Translations under genes and position numbers: made by a program
Notes under the pieces: model-generated
What the model was told of the DNA's origin: nothing
Database searches by the model: none
Seen by the model: only the letters and a program-made list of their open reading frames with translations
Assembly: GCA_016223135.1 (NCBI GenBank)
Contig: JACRPQ010000006.1
Location: forward strand, 310,001-374,000
Length of the DNA stretch: 64,000 nucleotides
Reading direction: 5' to 3'
Source: Chloroflexota bacterium
GTDB lineage: Bacteria; Chloroflexota; Anaerolineae; Anaerolineales; Villigracilaceae
In this document: piece after piece, positions 40,865-49,675 of the stretch
Numbering within the stretch: the first letter of the stretch is position 1
Layout: each line of letters opens with the position of its first letter

Positions 40865-40972
40865 CGTTGAATTTGACTTTCGCGGCGCAAAGGCGTCGTT
40901 TGTTTGTAAGCAGCAATCGCAATGGTACGGCAGGACCTTCGCGAGCAAGTCAGCGGAGGTCTTTTCTATCTT
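40865..40972 (+). ncRNA. Candidate small RNA or leader of the RNase J gene
   Basis: About 105 nt without a plausible ORF lie between a good promoter and an intrinsic terminator (GACCTTCGC at 40934-40942 pairing with GCGGAGGTC at 40953-40961, one T-G wobble, then TTTTCTATCTTTT). Inside, GGCGCAAAGGCGTC can form a small hairpin. No Rfam family is recognised. The RNase J gene begins 90 bases after the terminator, so premature termination in its leader, perhaps autoregulatory, is an alternative. Confidence 0.5.
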
Positions 40973-40975
40973 TTC
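40934..40975 (+). terminator. Intrinsic terminator
   Basis: Nine-base stem with one wobble pair and a ten-base loop, followed by a T-rich tail at 40962-40975. Confidence 0.7.
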
Positions 40976-41062
40976 CTCTCCTTTGGGGAGAGGGCAGGGT
41001 GAAACATGACCTTAACCGCTCAAGGCGGATAACTATCTTTAACTAAAGGAACTATAACATCC

Positions 41063-42706
41063 ATGAGTAAGCACGGAAAACTGAAAATCATTCCCCTGGG
41101 GGGGCTGGGGGAAGTGGGCAAGAACATGACCGCCTACGAATACCAAAACCAGATTCTGGTGGTGGACGCGGGCATCATGTTCCCACACAACGACATGATG
41201 GGGATTGACTACATCATCCCCGATTTCGAATATCTGCTCGATAAAGCCGACAAGGTGGTGGGAATCATCATCACGCACGGACACGAGGACCACATCGGCG
41301 CGATTCATCACCTCGTGCGCGAAGTCCCCGCCCCCATCTACGCCACACCCCTGACCCGCGGCTTGATCGAGGTCAAATTGGCGCGCAACAACGCCTCGGG
41401 CTTGGTCCAACTTCACACCATCGAAGCCGGCAAATCCGCAAAGATTGGACCCTTCGAGGTGGAGTTCTTTCACATTTGCCATTCCATCCCCGACGCGGTG
41501 GGACTGGGCATCACCACCCCCGCCGGTCTCGTCGTCCACATGAGCGACTTCAAGTTCGACCAAACCCCGGTGGACGGCTGGCCCACCGACTTTGCCAAAC
41601 TGGCGGAGTTTTCGAAGCGCGGCGTGGATATTCTGCTCGCCGATTCGACCAACGCCGAACGCCCCGGCTGGACTCCTTCCGAAAAAATTATCGGTCCCGC
41701 CTTCGACAAGGTCTTCACCGAAGCGCCCGGGCGCGTCATCGTGGCGACGTTTGCGTCGCTGATTTCGCGCATCCAACAGGTGGCAGACGCCACCGCCAGG
41801 CACGGGCGCAAAATGGCGCTGGCTGGCTCCAGCATGATTGACAACGTGAAAATCGCCCGCAAACTGGGCTATCTCGAAATCCCCGACGAACTGCTTGTGC
41901 CAATCGAGCAGGCGCTGCAAATGCAGGATCACAAAGTCACCATCATGTGCACGGGCTCGCAGGGAGAGCCGTCGTCCATTGTGGGGCGGCTGTCGGCGGG
42001 GACGAATCGTCAGTTCGACATCAAACCGAACGATACGGTGGTGCTGTCATCGCATCCCATCCCCGGCAACGAGGAAACCATCAGCAAGACCATCAACCGT
42101 CTCCTGCGGCGCGGCGCAAACGTGATTTACGACGCCATCCTGCCGATTCACGTCTCAGGTCATGCCAGCCAGGAGGAATTGAAACTGCTGCTCAACATGG
42201 TCAAGCCAAAATATTTCATTCCCATTCACGGCGAACTGCGGCAGTTGAAGCGTCACGGTCAATTGGCGGTGGAGGTGGGCATTCCCAAGGAAAATGTCAT
42301 CGTGGTCGAAAACGGACAGATTGTGGAACTCTCCGGCAAAAATATCAAAATCGGCGAGCGCATTCCCGGCGGCTACGTCTTTGTGGACGGGCAGTCCATT
42401 GGCGAAGTGGATTTCAGCGTCATGCGCGAGCGCGAACAGTTGGCGCGCAACGGCATCTTCCTGATTGACATCAGCGTGGATAAGCTCAACGGCAAGCTGC
42501 TGCACGAACCGGAAATCATCACGCGCGGCTTCGTCTCGCAGGAAGAAGCGGAGGAACTACTGCCCGAAGTCCGCCGCCACATCATGGATGTAGTCAACAA
42601 CGGCGGCTGGGACAGCGAAAAAGACATCGCCAACACGGTCAAGTCGTACCTCTACGAGTACACCAAACGCCGGCCGATGGTGCTGGTCACGTTGAGCAAA
42701 AGTTGA
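41063..42706 (+). CDS. rnj: Ribonuclease J
   Basis: 547 residues of the metallo-beta-lactamase/beta-CASP family. RNase J has 5'-to-3' exonuclease and endonuclease activity in mRNA decay and rRNA maturation. GGLGEVGKNM at 13-22, the zinc site THGHEDHIGA at 71-80, DSTNAERPGWTPSE with the beta-CASP start, VSGHASQEELK and FIPIHGEL are all typical. The C-terminal domain is complete. The ATG is preceded by AAAGGAAC. Length matches the family. An intrinsic terminator follows. Confidence 0.96.
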   Translation: MSKHGKLKIIPLGGLGEVGKNMTAYEYQNQILVVDAGIMFPHNDMMGIDYIIPDFEYLLDKADKVVGIIITHGHEDHIGAIHHLVREVPAPIYATPLTRGLIEVKLARNNASGLVQLHTIEAGKSAKIGPFEVEFFHICHSIPDAVGLGITTPAGLVVHMSDFKFDQTPVDGWPTDFAKLAEFSKRGVDILLADSTNAERPGWTPSEKIIGPAFDKVFTEAPGRVIVATFASLISRIQQVADATARHGRKMALAGSSMIDNVKIARKLGYLEIPDELLVPIEQALQMQDHKVTIMCTGSQGEPSSIVGRLSAGTNRQFDIKPNDTVVLSSHPIPGNEETISKTINRLLRRGANVIYDAILPIHVSGHASQEELKLLLNMVKPKYFIPIHGELRQLKRHGQLAVEVGIPKENVIVVENGQIVELSGKNIKIGERIPGGYVFVDGQSIGEVDFSVMREREQLARNGIFLIDISVDKLNGKLLHEPEIITRGFVSQEEAEELLPEVRRHIMDVVNNGGWDSEKDIANTVKSYLYEYTKRRPMVLVTLSKS

Positions 42707-42773
42707 CGGGTAATCGGCAGTTGATGTGTAATCGGCGTTCTCTAACGCCGGCAATCACGGCTTCCCCACACCA

Positions 42774-42810
42774 AAAAAACATCCCGCCCATACCGAGCGG
42801 GATGTTTTTT
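42774..42810. terminator. Bidirectional intrinsic terminator
   Basis: CATCCCGC at 42780-42787 pairs with GCGGGATG at 42797-42804, with an A run on the left and a T run on the right. It serves both rnj and the convergent minus-strand gene. Confidence 0.85.
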
Positions 42811-42825
42811 CTTCATGGAAAGATT

Positions 42826-43737
42826 TCAGGGGGCAATCGTCAAATTGAAGAACTCCGCCTCCAGCCGATTGGTGCCAGCGACGCCCTGAAAGCCGAGGAA
42901 CAGCCATTTTTGGCTGGATTGCACCGAAACATTGCTGGTGGCAAAGGCGTTCTTCATCACCACCGCCCGCACAGACAAGTTATTGAACTCAAATCGAATA
43001 CTGTAAATGGGCGGACTCTGCTGGAAGGTCACCGTATCCAGAATCTTGACCGGACCCGGCATATCCCACTGCACGAACGGGCGCCTCTTCACATCGCCGG
43101 AAGGAATGGACATCAACAGTCCCTTTGCAGAAAGCGAAGGCTCGGCAAACACACCCATCCACAAGTTGCCGTTCTTCAAGTCGCGCAAATAGACCTGCAA
43201 ATCCACCGTCCCGCTGGCGGGAAGCGGCGCAAACAGCCCATGCACCTCCGCGCTCGAAAGCCGGCTATCGTACAGAAAGGAGAGCCGCCCGTTACTCGCA
43301 AAAAACACATCCAGCGGTTGAGAATAACACCCATCCCTTATTGGCGTTTGGGCAGAGGCAGGATACGGCACCCAAAGCGTGCTGATACAATCTCTTGCCC
43401 AATCTGCGCCCACAGGGATTGGCGTCGCCGTGAAAGCGGCGGTTGGCACAGGCGTATCCGTCGGCGCAGGCGTGGAGGTGGGCGCACCGGGCGGCACGGC
43501 GTCGGTTGGGACCGCCGTCGGCGTGGCGGGCACATCAGTGGCAGTCGCCACAATCACAATCGGCGTTTGGGTGGGCTGGCTGCGCGCTTTGATCTGCTCC
43601 TGGATGATGGGACCAAAAATACCAGCCAGAATGGTAAGCACTCCTACCACAAAAGAGAGAATAACCGAAATCAATCCGACGTTTGGACCTTTGCTGTCGT
43701 CTTTTTTATCTGCTGCGGGTTTCTCTTTTTTGGTCAT
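42826..43737 (-). CDS. Membrane-anchored protein with Thr/Pro spacer and beta-rich outer domain
   Basis: 303 residues from the ATG at 43737. A charged N-terminus (MTKKEKPAADKKDDSKG) is followed by one TM helix (LISVILSFVVGVLTILAGIFG), a Pro/Thr-rich spacer (about residues 55-110) and a beta-sandwich-like domain with LDVFFASNGRLSFLYDSR, VDLQVYLRDLKNGNLWMGVF, RFEFNNLSVRAVVM and AEFFNLTIAP at the end. No family recognised. The outer domain could bind carbohydrate, but that is a guess. Convergent with rnj. Confidence 0.68.
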   Translation of the reverse strand: MTKKEKPAADKKDDSKGPNVGLISVILSFVVGVLTILAGIFGPIIQEQIKARSQPTQTPIVIVATATDVPATPTAVPTDAVPPGAPTSTPAPTDTPVPTAAFTATPIPVGADWARDCISTLWVPYPASAQTPIRDGCYSQPLDVFFASNGRLSFLYDSRLSSAEVHGLFAPLPASGTVDLQVYLRDLKNGNLWMGVFAEPSLSAKGLLMSIPSGDVKRRPFVQWDMPGPVKILDTVTFQQSPPIYSIRFEFNNLSVRAVVMKNAFATSNVSVQSSQKWLFLGFQGVAGTNRLEAEFFNLTIAP

Positions 43738-43813
43738 CGCCGTAGCCCTTTCTTCCTGCCGCAAATTTTCCTTATTCTACGACAAAGCCACCCCATACTC
43801 AAGTACCAATTTG

Positions 43814-44857
43814 TTATAAGAGAGCCCTCGCAATCCAACGGTCTATTTTCCCCATAGGGTATTCCTCCAATTTCCCGATGGCGACCCACCGCACAACAGA
43901 AGACGCATCGGACATCGCGAGCAAATCGCACTGAAACACATGGACGGTCACCCGAAAATGGGTATAGGCATGCTGGACAACCCCCAGCGCCTCTTTTCTC
44001 TGGACCTTGAGCCTATACCCCGCCTCAAGGACTTGAGCCAACTCCCCGGCCGGATCTGCCTCCACCCGCCCATTCGGGAATTCCCACATTCCCCCCAGCA
44101 ATCCCCTCGCCGGACGCTGCGCCAACAGGACTTTTCCCCTCCGCACGATCACCCCCGCCGCGTGGATGTGGTGCGGTACAGCCTTCTTCGGCTTCTTGAC
44201 CGGACGCAGTTCCTGCGTGCCATTCTGCCGCGCCCTGCACAAATCCATAAGCGGGCAGAGCAAACAGCGCGGATTTTTCGGGAGGCAAAGTGCCGCGCCC
44301 AAATCCATGAGCGCCTGGTTGAAATCGCCCGCCCTCCCTTTGGGCAGGTTTTGCCTGGCAATCTCCCACAGAAGTTTTTCGCCTTTCGGTGAGTCGACCG
44401 GCTCCGTCACATCGAACAGGCGGGCATAGACGCGCTTGAGGTTCCCGTCGAGAGCGGGCTCGTCCGCGCCAAAGGCGATGGAGGCAATCGCGCCGGCGGT
44501 GTACCTGCCAATCCCCGGCAGTTTCATGAGTTCGTCCATGCTTTGAGGCAGCTTCCCGCCAAAATCACGGACGACGACCTGCGCCGCCTTGTGCAGGCTG
44601 CGGGCGCGGCTATAATAGCCAAGTCCCTCCCAGGCGTTAAGCGCCTCCTGCTCGGAGGCATCTGCCAACGCCTGCACGGTTGGAAACCGCTGCATCCATT
44701 TTTCGAAATAGGGGATGACCGTCTCCACGCGCGTCTGCTGAAGCATGATTTCGGAGACCCACACCGCGTAAGGATTGGGGTGACCGCGCCAGGGGAGAGT
44801 CCGCTTGTTTTTGTGGTACCAGGCTAACAGTCTGGTTTGAAGCGAGGGGAGAGGCAT
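43814..44857 (-). CDS. mutY: A/G-specific adenine DNA glycosylase MutY
   Basis: 347 residues. MutY removes A mispaired with 8-oxoguanine. Seen are the N-terminal WRGHPNPYAVWVSEIMLQQT with the catalytic Glu, the helix-hairpin-helix LPGIGRYTAGAIAS with catalytic Asp in DGNLKRV, and the 4Fe-4S loop with cysteines in ALCLPKNPRCLLCPLMDLC. A C-terminal NUDIX-like domain recognises 8-oxoG (VLLAQRPARGLLGGMWEFP). Length is typical. A palindromic repeat separates it from the next genes. Confidence 0.95.
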   Translation of the reverse strand: MPLPSLQTRLLAWYHKNKRTLPWRGHPNPYAVWVSEIMLQQTRVETVIPYFEKWMQRFPTVQALADASEQEALNAWEGLGYYSRARSLHKAAQVVVRDFGGKLPQSMDELMKLPGIGRYTAGAIASIAFGADEPALDGNLKRVYARLFDVTEPVDSPKGEKLLWEIARQNLPKGRAGDFNQALMDLGAALCLPKNPRCLLCPLMDLCRARQNGTQELRPVKKPKKAVPHHIHAAGVIVRRGKVLLAQRPARGLLGGMWEFPNGRVEADPAGELAQVLEAGYRLKVQRKEALGVVQHAYTHFRVTVHVFQCDLLAMSDASSVVRWVAIGKLEEYPMGKIDRWIARALL

Positions 44858-44877
44858 GATTAACGGATGTTACGCAC

Positions 44878-44909
44878 CGTCCCGAAGGTTTTGAGGGAAC
44901 CTTCGGGAC
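44878..44909. repeat. GTCCCGAAGGTTT hairpin
   Basis: GTCCCGAAGGTT and AACCTTCGGGAC form a perfect stem with a short loop. It is the compact relative of the element at 40748-40801. Confidence 0.55.
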
Positions 44910-44922
44910 GTTCTAAATGAAA

Positions 44923-44952
44923 ATCACGGAGACTTGTCCCGTCTCCGTGATT
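44923..44952 (-). terminator. Intrinsic terminator of the MBL-fold operon
   Basis: On the minus strand ATCACGGAGAC pairs with GTCTCCGTGAT, followed by TTTCATTT. It stands just after the stop of the small protein gene. Confidence 0.75.
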
Positions 44953-44958
44953 CATCTT

Positions 44959-45261
44959 CTAAAACTGGAATCCGCCGCGCGCTTTGACGATCTTGTAAGA
45001 AAAGTTTTTGACGTAGTTGAACAGCCGCTCCTGCAGGAGCAGCCAGTCTTGCGATTTGAGGATACGGTGCGCCTGTTCAGCGTCCGCCGCGACCAGCCCC
45101 ACTTGGATTTGGGGATAGGAACCGTAGAGCGTCGCCCACGCTTCGGCAGGCTGTAACCCCAACCGCTGAACGCCGGGGATGAATTCGCCGATGACGAATT
45201 CAAAGTATTCCTGATCGCGTTCTGCGGCGATATCCCAAGTCATGAGGACTTTGACGGGCAT
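44959..45261 (-). CDS. Small hypothetical protein, ferredoxin-like fold suspected
   Basis: 100 residues from the ATG at 45261. MPVKVLMTWDIAAERDQEYF at the start, AEAWATLYGSYPQIQVGLVA in the middle and RILKSQDWLLLQERLFNYV near the end suggest a beta-alpha-beta dimeric ferredoxin-like protein. Function unknown. It starts one base after the MBL-fold gene stop, so the two are co-translated. Confidence 0.75.
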   Translation of the reverse strand: MPVKVLMTWDIAAERDQEYFEFVIGEFIPGVQRLGLQPAEAWATLYGSYPQIQVGLVAADAEQAHRILKSQDWLLLQERLFNYVKNFSYKIVKARGGFQF

Positions 45262-45262
45262 G

Positions 45263-45919
45263 TTAACTCGCTTGGTATTCGAGCACAACAACCTTGGTTT
45301 CTTCGGGCAGGCTGCTGCGCGCGACTTTCAGGGAGGGTTGGGTTTCCGGCTTCGAGAGACCCATTTCCTTGAGGAATTTGTTGATGGAATCGAGCGGGAC
45401 CTTCACATCGGGCGTGGCGTAGTGCATGGGGATGACGATGTTCGGCTCGATCAGGCTGATGACTTCGGCGGCTTTGGCGGCGTTCAACCCGCCTCCCCCT
45501 CCCACAGGGACAAGCGCCACGTTGATCGTGCCAAGCGATTCGATTTCAGACTGGGTTGGCACTTGCTGCAAATCGCCCAAGTGTGCGACGGTGATGCCGT
45601 CGTAGTCGAAGACGTAAATGGTGTTACGGCTCGACGCATCTTTGCGCTTTTTAGCGGTTGAAGCGCCGTCGGTGGAGACGCCGGTAATAAAGACGCCGCC
45701 GATTTCAAATTCACCCGCTCCGTCAATGACATGCGAAGCGCCCTTGACGGCATCAGTGTAGTTATGTCCGGGCGCGTCGTGGCTGACGGTGACAATATCC
45801 GCCTTGAGTTTGAGCGGAGCATAACCGATGGTTTTGCTATCGAACGGGTCCGTGACCACTGTGGCGTAACTGCGTTCGGTCAGACGGAAACAGGAATGTC
45901 CATACCAGGTAATTTCCAT
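45263..45919 (-). CDS. MBL-fold metal-dependent hydrolase (UPF0173-like)
   Basis: 218 residues of the small, single-domain MBL type related to L-ascorbate-6-phosphate lactonase-like UPF0173 proteins. ITWYGHSCFRL at the N-terminus, VTVSHDAPGHNY in place of the usual HxHxDH (here SHDAPGHN, so a modified metal site), GEFEIGGVFITGV, VAHLGDL and PMHYATP follow the family plan. The substrate is unknown. The ATG lies close to a TATAAT-free gap shared with the divergent DMT gene. Confidence 0.85.
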   Translation of the reverse strand: MEITWYGHSCFRLTERSYATVVTDPFDSKTIGYAPLKLKADIVTVSHDAPGHNYTDAVKGASHVIDGAGEFEIGGVFITGVSTDGASTAKKRKDASSRNTIYVFDYDGITVAHLGDLQQVPTQSEIESLGTINVALVPVGGGGGLNAAKAAEVISLIEPNIVIPMHYATPDVKVPLDSINKFLKEMGLSKPETQPSLKVARSSLPEETKVVVLEYQAS

Positions 45920-46027
45920 GAAGCGTAAACCTCCGGGGGGTATTATACACGGAACGCCGCTTGAGGAAATTGGCAGTTGAAATAAAACTTGGCTTTATAA
46001 TGTGCCGACTGCTCAGGAGAAAAGTCC

Positions 46028-46909
46028 ATGGCAAAGACCAAAATCATCCCTTATCTGGAAGCCTTCTTCGCTGTTGTTGTGTGGGGGGCGTCGTTCATCG
46101 CCACCAAAGTTGCCCTGCAGGATGTTTCCCCCGTTACTGTGGTGTGGCTCCGTTTTTCGATGGGCGTACTCATCCTCGGCGCGGCGGTCGCCATGCGCGG
46201 AGAGTTTGCGCTTCCCCGCAAAGGCGAATGGGCGTATTTTGCCCTGCTCGGTTTTTTGGGAATTACCTTTCACCAGTGGCTGCAATCGAACGGATTGCAG
46301 ACATCCGAAGCGGCAACCACCGCCTGGATTGTCGCCACTACGCCGGTCTTCATGGCAATACTCGGACGCTTCATTCTCAAGGAACGGCTGGGCTGGCTCA
46401 AGACCCTGGGCATTTTCCTCGCCTTTGGCGGGGTTCTGCTGGTCGTCTCCAAAGGCGACCTTTCTTCCGTTTCAGTCGGCAGATTCGGCGCGCCCGGCGA
46501 CAAGTTGATTCTGGTCAGCGCGGTCAACTGGGCGGTGTTCTCCGTGCTTTCACGGCGCGGCTTGAAATCGTATCCGGCTGGTTTGATGATGTTCTACGTG
46601 ATGACGCTGGGTTGGCTGTTCACCTCGCTTCTGTTCTTTGCAGGGGCAAACATTGCCGAAGTGACCAGACTGACTTTCAACGGTTGGCTGGGCATTGCCT
46701 TTCTCGGCGTGTTCTGTTCGGGGCTGGCGTACATTGCCTGGTACGACGCATTGCAGGCGCTCTCCGCGGCGCAGACGGGGGTGTTTTTATACATCGAGCC
46801 GCTGGTGGCAGTGGTGGTGGCGTTCTTCGTGCTGGGCGAACCGATTACGCTCATTTCACTGCTGGGGGGTGGGGTCATCCTCTTTGGGGTGTGGCTGGTA
46901 AACCGGTAA
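46028..46909 (+). CDS. EamA/DMT-superfamily transporter
   Basis: 293 residues with ten hydrophobic helices in two EamA repeats. The first repeat starts IPYLEAFFAVVVWGASFIATK and the second LILVSAVNWAVFSVLSRRGL. The conserved PVTVVWLRF and EPLVAVVVAFFVLGEPIT segments are typical. Probably exports or imports a metabolite; the substrate is unknown. ATG at 46028 with GGAGAAAAG upstream. Divergent from the MBL-fold gene. Confidence 0.93.
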   Translation: MAKTKIIPYLEAFFAVVVWGASFIATKVALQDVSPVTVVWLRFSMGVLILGAAVAMRGEFALPRKGEWAYFALLGFLGITFHQWLQSNGLQTSEAATTAWIVATTPVFMAILGRFILKERLGWLKTLGIFLAFGGVLLVVSKGDLSSVSVGRFGAPGDKLILVSAVNWAVFSVLSRRGLKSYPAGLMMFYVMTLGWLFTSLLFFAGANIAEVTRLTFNGWLGIAFLGVFCSGLAYIAWYDALQALSAAQTGVFLYIEPLVAVVVAFFVLGEPITLISLLGGGVILFGVWLVNR

Positions 46910-47016
46910 CAGCCTGCGGGGAGAAAAGGCTGTGGAAGGCAGAGCAGGCATGGGCGGAGTCTGAGGCGGGTTTTTCGTCTTCCAAAATTCATTCCGTTGT
47001 TCAAAAAAGGGGGGAG

Positions 47017-47036
47017 TATAATGCAGCCACTATACT
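47017..47036 (+). promoter_or_regulatory. Two -10 elements before the sugar ABC ATPase gene
   Basis: TATAAT at 47017-47022 and TATACT at 47031-47036 stand ahead of a strong GGAGGA ribosome site (47049-47054). No consensus -35 is evident. Confidence 0.45.
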
Positions 47037-47059
47037 CTCACGAAACGGAGGAATGAACC

Positions 47060-48160
47060 ATGGCTAGTGTTACGTTCAGAAACGTCTACAAGCGGTTTGG
47101 AGACGTGATTGCCGTCAACAACCTGAACCTCGAAGTTGGCGACAAGGAATTTTTGGTGCTGGTCGGTCCTTCGGGCTGCGGCAAGACGACCGCTCTGCGC
47201 TGTCTGGCGGGGTTGGAGGAAGTCAGCGAGGGCGAGATTTTGATTGGTGACCGGGTGGTGAACGATGTCCCGCCCAAAGACCGTGACATTGCCATGGTCT
47301 TCCAGTCCTACGCGTTGTATCCGCATCTTTCGGTGTATGACAACATGGCGTTCGGCTTGAAACTGCGCAAGGTGCCGAAGGAGGAAATCCGCCGCCGCGT
47401 GAATGAAGCGGCAGACATCCTCGGCATCCGCGATTTGTTGGATCGCAAGCCGCGCCAACTTTCGGGCGGTCAGCGTCAGCGTGTGGCGGTGGGGCGCGCC
47501 ATTGTGCGCGAGCCAAAGGTCTTTTTGTTCGATGAGCCGCTTTCAAACCTGGACGCCAAATTACGCGTGGCAATGCGCGCCGAAATCAGCAAACTGCACC
47601 AGCGCCTGCAGACCACCTTTATCTACGTCACCCACGACCAAACGGAAGCCATGACCATGGCGACCCGCATCGCGGTCATTAACAAGGGAATTTTGCAGCA
47701 GCTCGACACGCCGCAAAACTTGTACGATAAACCGAACAACCTGTTCGTCGCCGGTTTCATCGGCTCGCCCGCCATGAACTTTTTCCCCGGCAAATTGCGC
47801 AGGCAGGACGGCAAACTGCTGGTGGATACCGGCGACTTTGCACTGACAATTCCGCCCAGCCACGTTCAGACGTATGAAGCGCACGCCGGCAAGGACATCA
47901 TCTTTGGCATCCGCCCGGAGAACGTCCATGACGTGGACTTTATCCCGCCGAACATTGTGGCGGAAAGAGTCTCGGTCAAGGTGGATGTGACCGAATTGAT
48001 GGGCAACGAAATCTTCCTGTACCTCGTCAGCGGAAGGAACACGTTTGTCGCCCGCGTTGACCCGCGCTCGAAACTGCGCATCGGTCAGCAGGCGCAAGTG
48101 GCGTTCGACATGGATAACTTCCACATCTTCGACGCCGCCACCGAGCAAGCCATTCGGTGA
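47060..48160 (+). CDS. ABC transporter ATPase, MalK/UgpC/MsmX type
   Basis: 366 residues. Walker A GPSGCGKTT (36-44), signature LSGGQRQ (134-140), Walker B VFLFDEP (154-160), His switch YVTHDQTEAM. After the nucleotide domain, a TOBE/OB regulatory domain (NFFPGKLRRQDGKLLV, IFGIRPENVHDVDF, TELMGNEIFLYLVSG) is typical of carbohydrate importers of the CUT1 class. No other ATPase gene is near the permeases at 51327-53838, so this one probably energises the maltodextrin importer and perhaps others, as MsmX does. Transcribed separately from the ROK gene. Confidence 0.92.
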   Translation: MASVTFRNVYKRFGDVIAVNNLNLEVGDKEFLVLVGPSGCGKTTALRCLAGLEEVSEGEILIGDRVVNDVPPKDRDIAMVFQSYALYPHLSVYDNMAFGLKLRKVPKEEIRRRVNEAADILGIRDLLDRKPRQLSGGQRQRVAVGRAIVREPKVFLFDEPLSNLDAKLRVAMRAEISKLHQRLQTTFIYVTHDQTEAMTMATRIAVINKGILQQLDTPQNLYDKPNNLFVAGFIGSPAMNFFPGKLRRQDGKLLVDTGDFALTIPPSHVQTYEAHAGKDIIFGIRPENVHDVDFIPPNIVAERVSVKVDVTELMGNEIFLYLVSGRNTFVARVDPRSKLRIGQQAQVAFDMDNFHIFDAATEQAIR

Positions 48161-48241
48161 GGTTGGTTTTCCTGTTTTCAGGTCGGCATTCGCAGGCGGC
48201 GGATGCCGATTTTTTATTCCCGGCTGAATTTGTTAAAATGC

Positions 48242-48270
48242 TTGAAAAAACAACGAGTGTGTGCTATTAT
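48242..48270 (+). promoter_or_regulatory. Sigma-70-type promoter of the ROK regulator gene
   Basis: TTGAAA at 48242-48247 and TATTAT at 48265-48270 with a 17-base spacer. The start of transcription would be 25 bases before the proposed TTG start. Confidence 0.65.
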
Positions 48271-48301
48271 CTTCTCAGTTTCTCAACACGAGAAGGCTGC
48301 T

Positions 48302-49570
48302 TTGAGTACCTTTTTCTGGCTCCCCGCAGACTATAATGTCAAGAGTTTTAACAAACATGCCGCTCTTGATTTGATTCGTTTTTCGGGGGCGGGAATGTCG
48401 AGAACCGAGCTGGCAGAACAAATGGGGTTGACGCGCGCTGCCGTCAGTTTGATTGTGAACGATTTACTCGAAAGCAAGGTTGTCTTAGAGACAGAGAGCC
48501 GCTCCGCGCCCAGCGGACGCCCGCCGATTGTTCTTGAAATTAATCCCGAGCGGGGTTTGGTCGGCGCCATAGACATGGGGGCGACTCACATGAGCATTGC
48601 GATAGCAGATTTTGCCGCCCGCATTCACCAGGAAACAGAAATTTCTCTCGATATTAAAGCCGGACCCGAAATTTGCCTTGCGCGGGCAGACCAAACGCTG
48701 AAACAGGTTCTTGCTGACAAGGGCTTGTCTGTTTCGGATCTTGCCGCCATTGGCGTAGGCGTGCCAGGACCGGTCATCACCGAAGCGGGAATGGTGGTGG
48801 CGCCTCCCATCATGCCGGGCTGGGACCACTATCCCATTCGGGCAAGTCTCGAAAAGATTTGGGGATGCCCGGTCACGCTCAACAACGACGCCGAACTGGG
48901 CGCGTTGGGCGAATGGGCATACGGCGCAGGACGCGGCGAGAAGAATATCGCCTATATCAAAGTGGGAAGCGGCATTGGCGCAGGGTTGATCCTCAACAAA
49001 CAAATCTACGGCGGGACAACCGGGGCGGCGGGCGAGATCGGTCACTTGACCATTGACGAAAATGGACCGCTTTGCAACTGCGGCAATCATGGCTGTCTGG
49101 AGGCGTTTGCCGGCGGTCACGCCATTGCGCAGCAGGGACAAGCGTTGGCAGCCTCGGGCAAACGAACCCTGCTCGCCAGCCTGCCTGTGGAAAGCATCAC
49201 AGCGCGGGAGGTGGCAGAAGCCGCCCGCCGCGGCGACCTCCATGCACAGGAGATTTTGAACCGCGCCGGCGCTTACATCGGCATTGCCATTGCCGGCTTA
49301 ATCAATCTTTTCAACCCCAGCGTGGTTATCATCGGCGGCGGTGTGGCGCAGGTCGGCGACATGCTCACCGCGCCGATTCGCCAGGCGGTCCGCGAGCGGG
49401 CAATGCGCGCCTCCGAACAGGGCGTGCGCATCACCACCGCCATGCTCGGACGCCGCTCCGTGCTGATTGGCGCCATCGTTCAAGCGGTGAACGTCGCTAT
49501 TCACGCCGCCGCTGAAAATAAAAATTCCACTTCCAAAGCCGTTTTCATGGAATCCACCGAAGTGAATTAA
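48302..49570 (+). CDS. ROK-family transcriptional regulator
   Basis: 422 residues from the TTG at 48302, chosen because GAGAAGG lies six bases before it and the promoter ends upstream of it. N-terminal winged helix: NKHAALDLIRFSGAGMSRTE, LAEQMGLTRAAVSLIVNDL. The ROK sugar-kinase-like domain follows: GAIDMGATHMSIAIAD, GVGVPGPV, NDAELGALGEWAYGAG, and the zinc motif CNCGNHGCLEAF. ROK repressors respond to sugars. Its place before the maltodextrin genes makes it their likely regulator. DNA operators are not identified. Confidence 0.92.
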   Translation: MSTFFWLPADYNVKSFNKHAALDLIRFSGAGMSRTELAEQMGLTRAAVSLIVNDLLESKVVLETESRSAPSGRPPIVLEINPERGLVGAIDMGATHMSIAIADFAARIHQETEISLDIKAGPEICLARADQTLKQVLADKGLSVSDLAAIGVGVPGPVITEAGMVVAPPIMPGWDHYPIRASLEKIWGCPVTLNNDAELGALGEWAYGAGRGEKNIAYIKVGSGIGAGLILNKQIYGGTTGAAGEIGHLTIDENGPLCNCGNHGCLEAFAGGHAIAQQGQALAASGKRTLLASLPVESITAREVAEAARRGDLHAQEILNRAGAYIGIAIAGLINLFNPSVVIIGGGVAQVGDMLTAPIRQAVRERAMRASEQGVRITTAMLGRRSVLIGAIVQAVNVAIHAAAENKNSTSKAVFMESTEVN

Positions 49571-49675
49571 TCCCAGGATAAGGAGGTGATGCCTTTATAA
49601 TCAACGAAACCGATACCACTGAATGAACCGTCACAATTTTGACCCTAAACTAAATTCCTACAAGGAGAAGAAGTA

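Noticed and set aside
49440-49670. ROK operator before the binding-protein gene
   Set aside because: No clear palindrome of the TTxxTTxAA type was found twice, so no operator is annotated.
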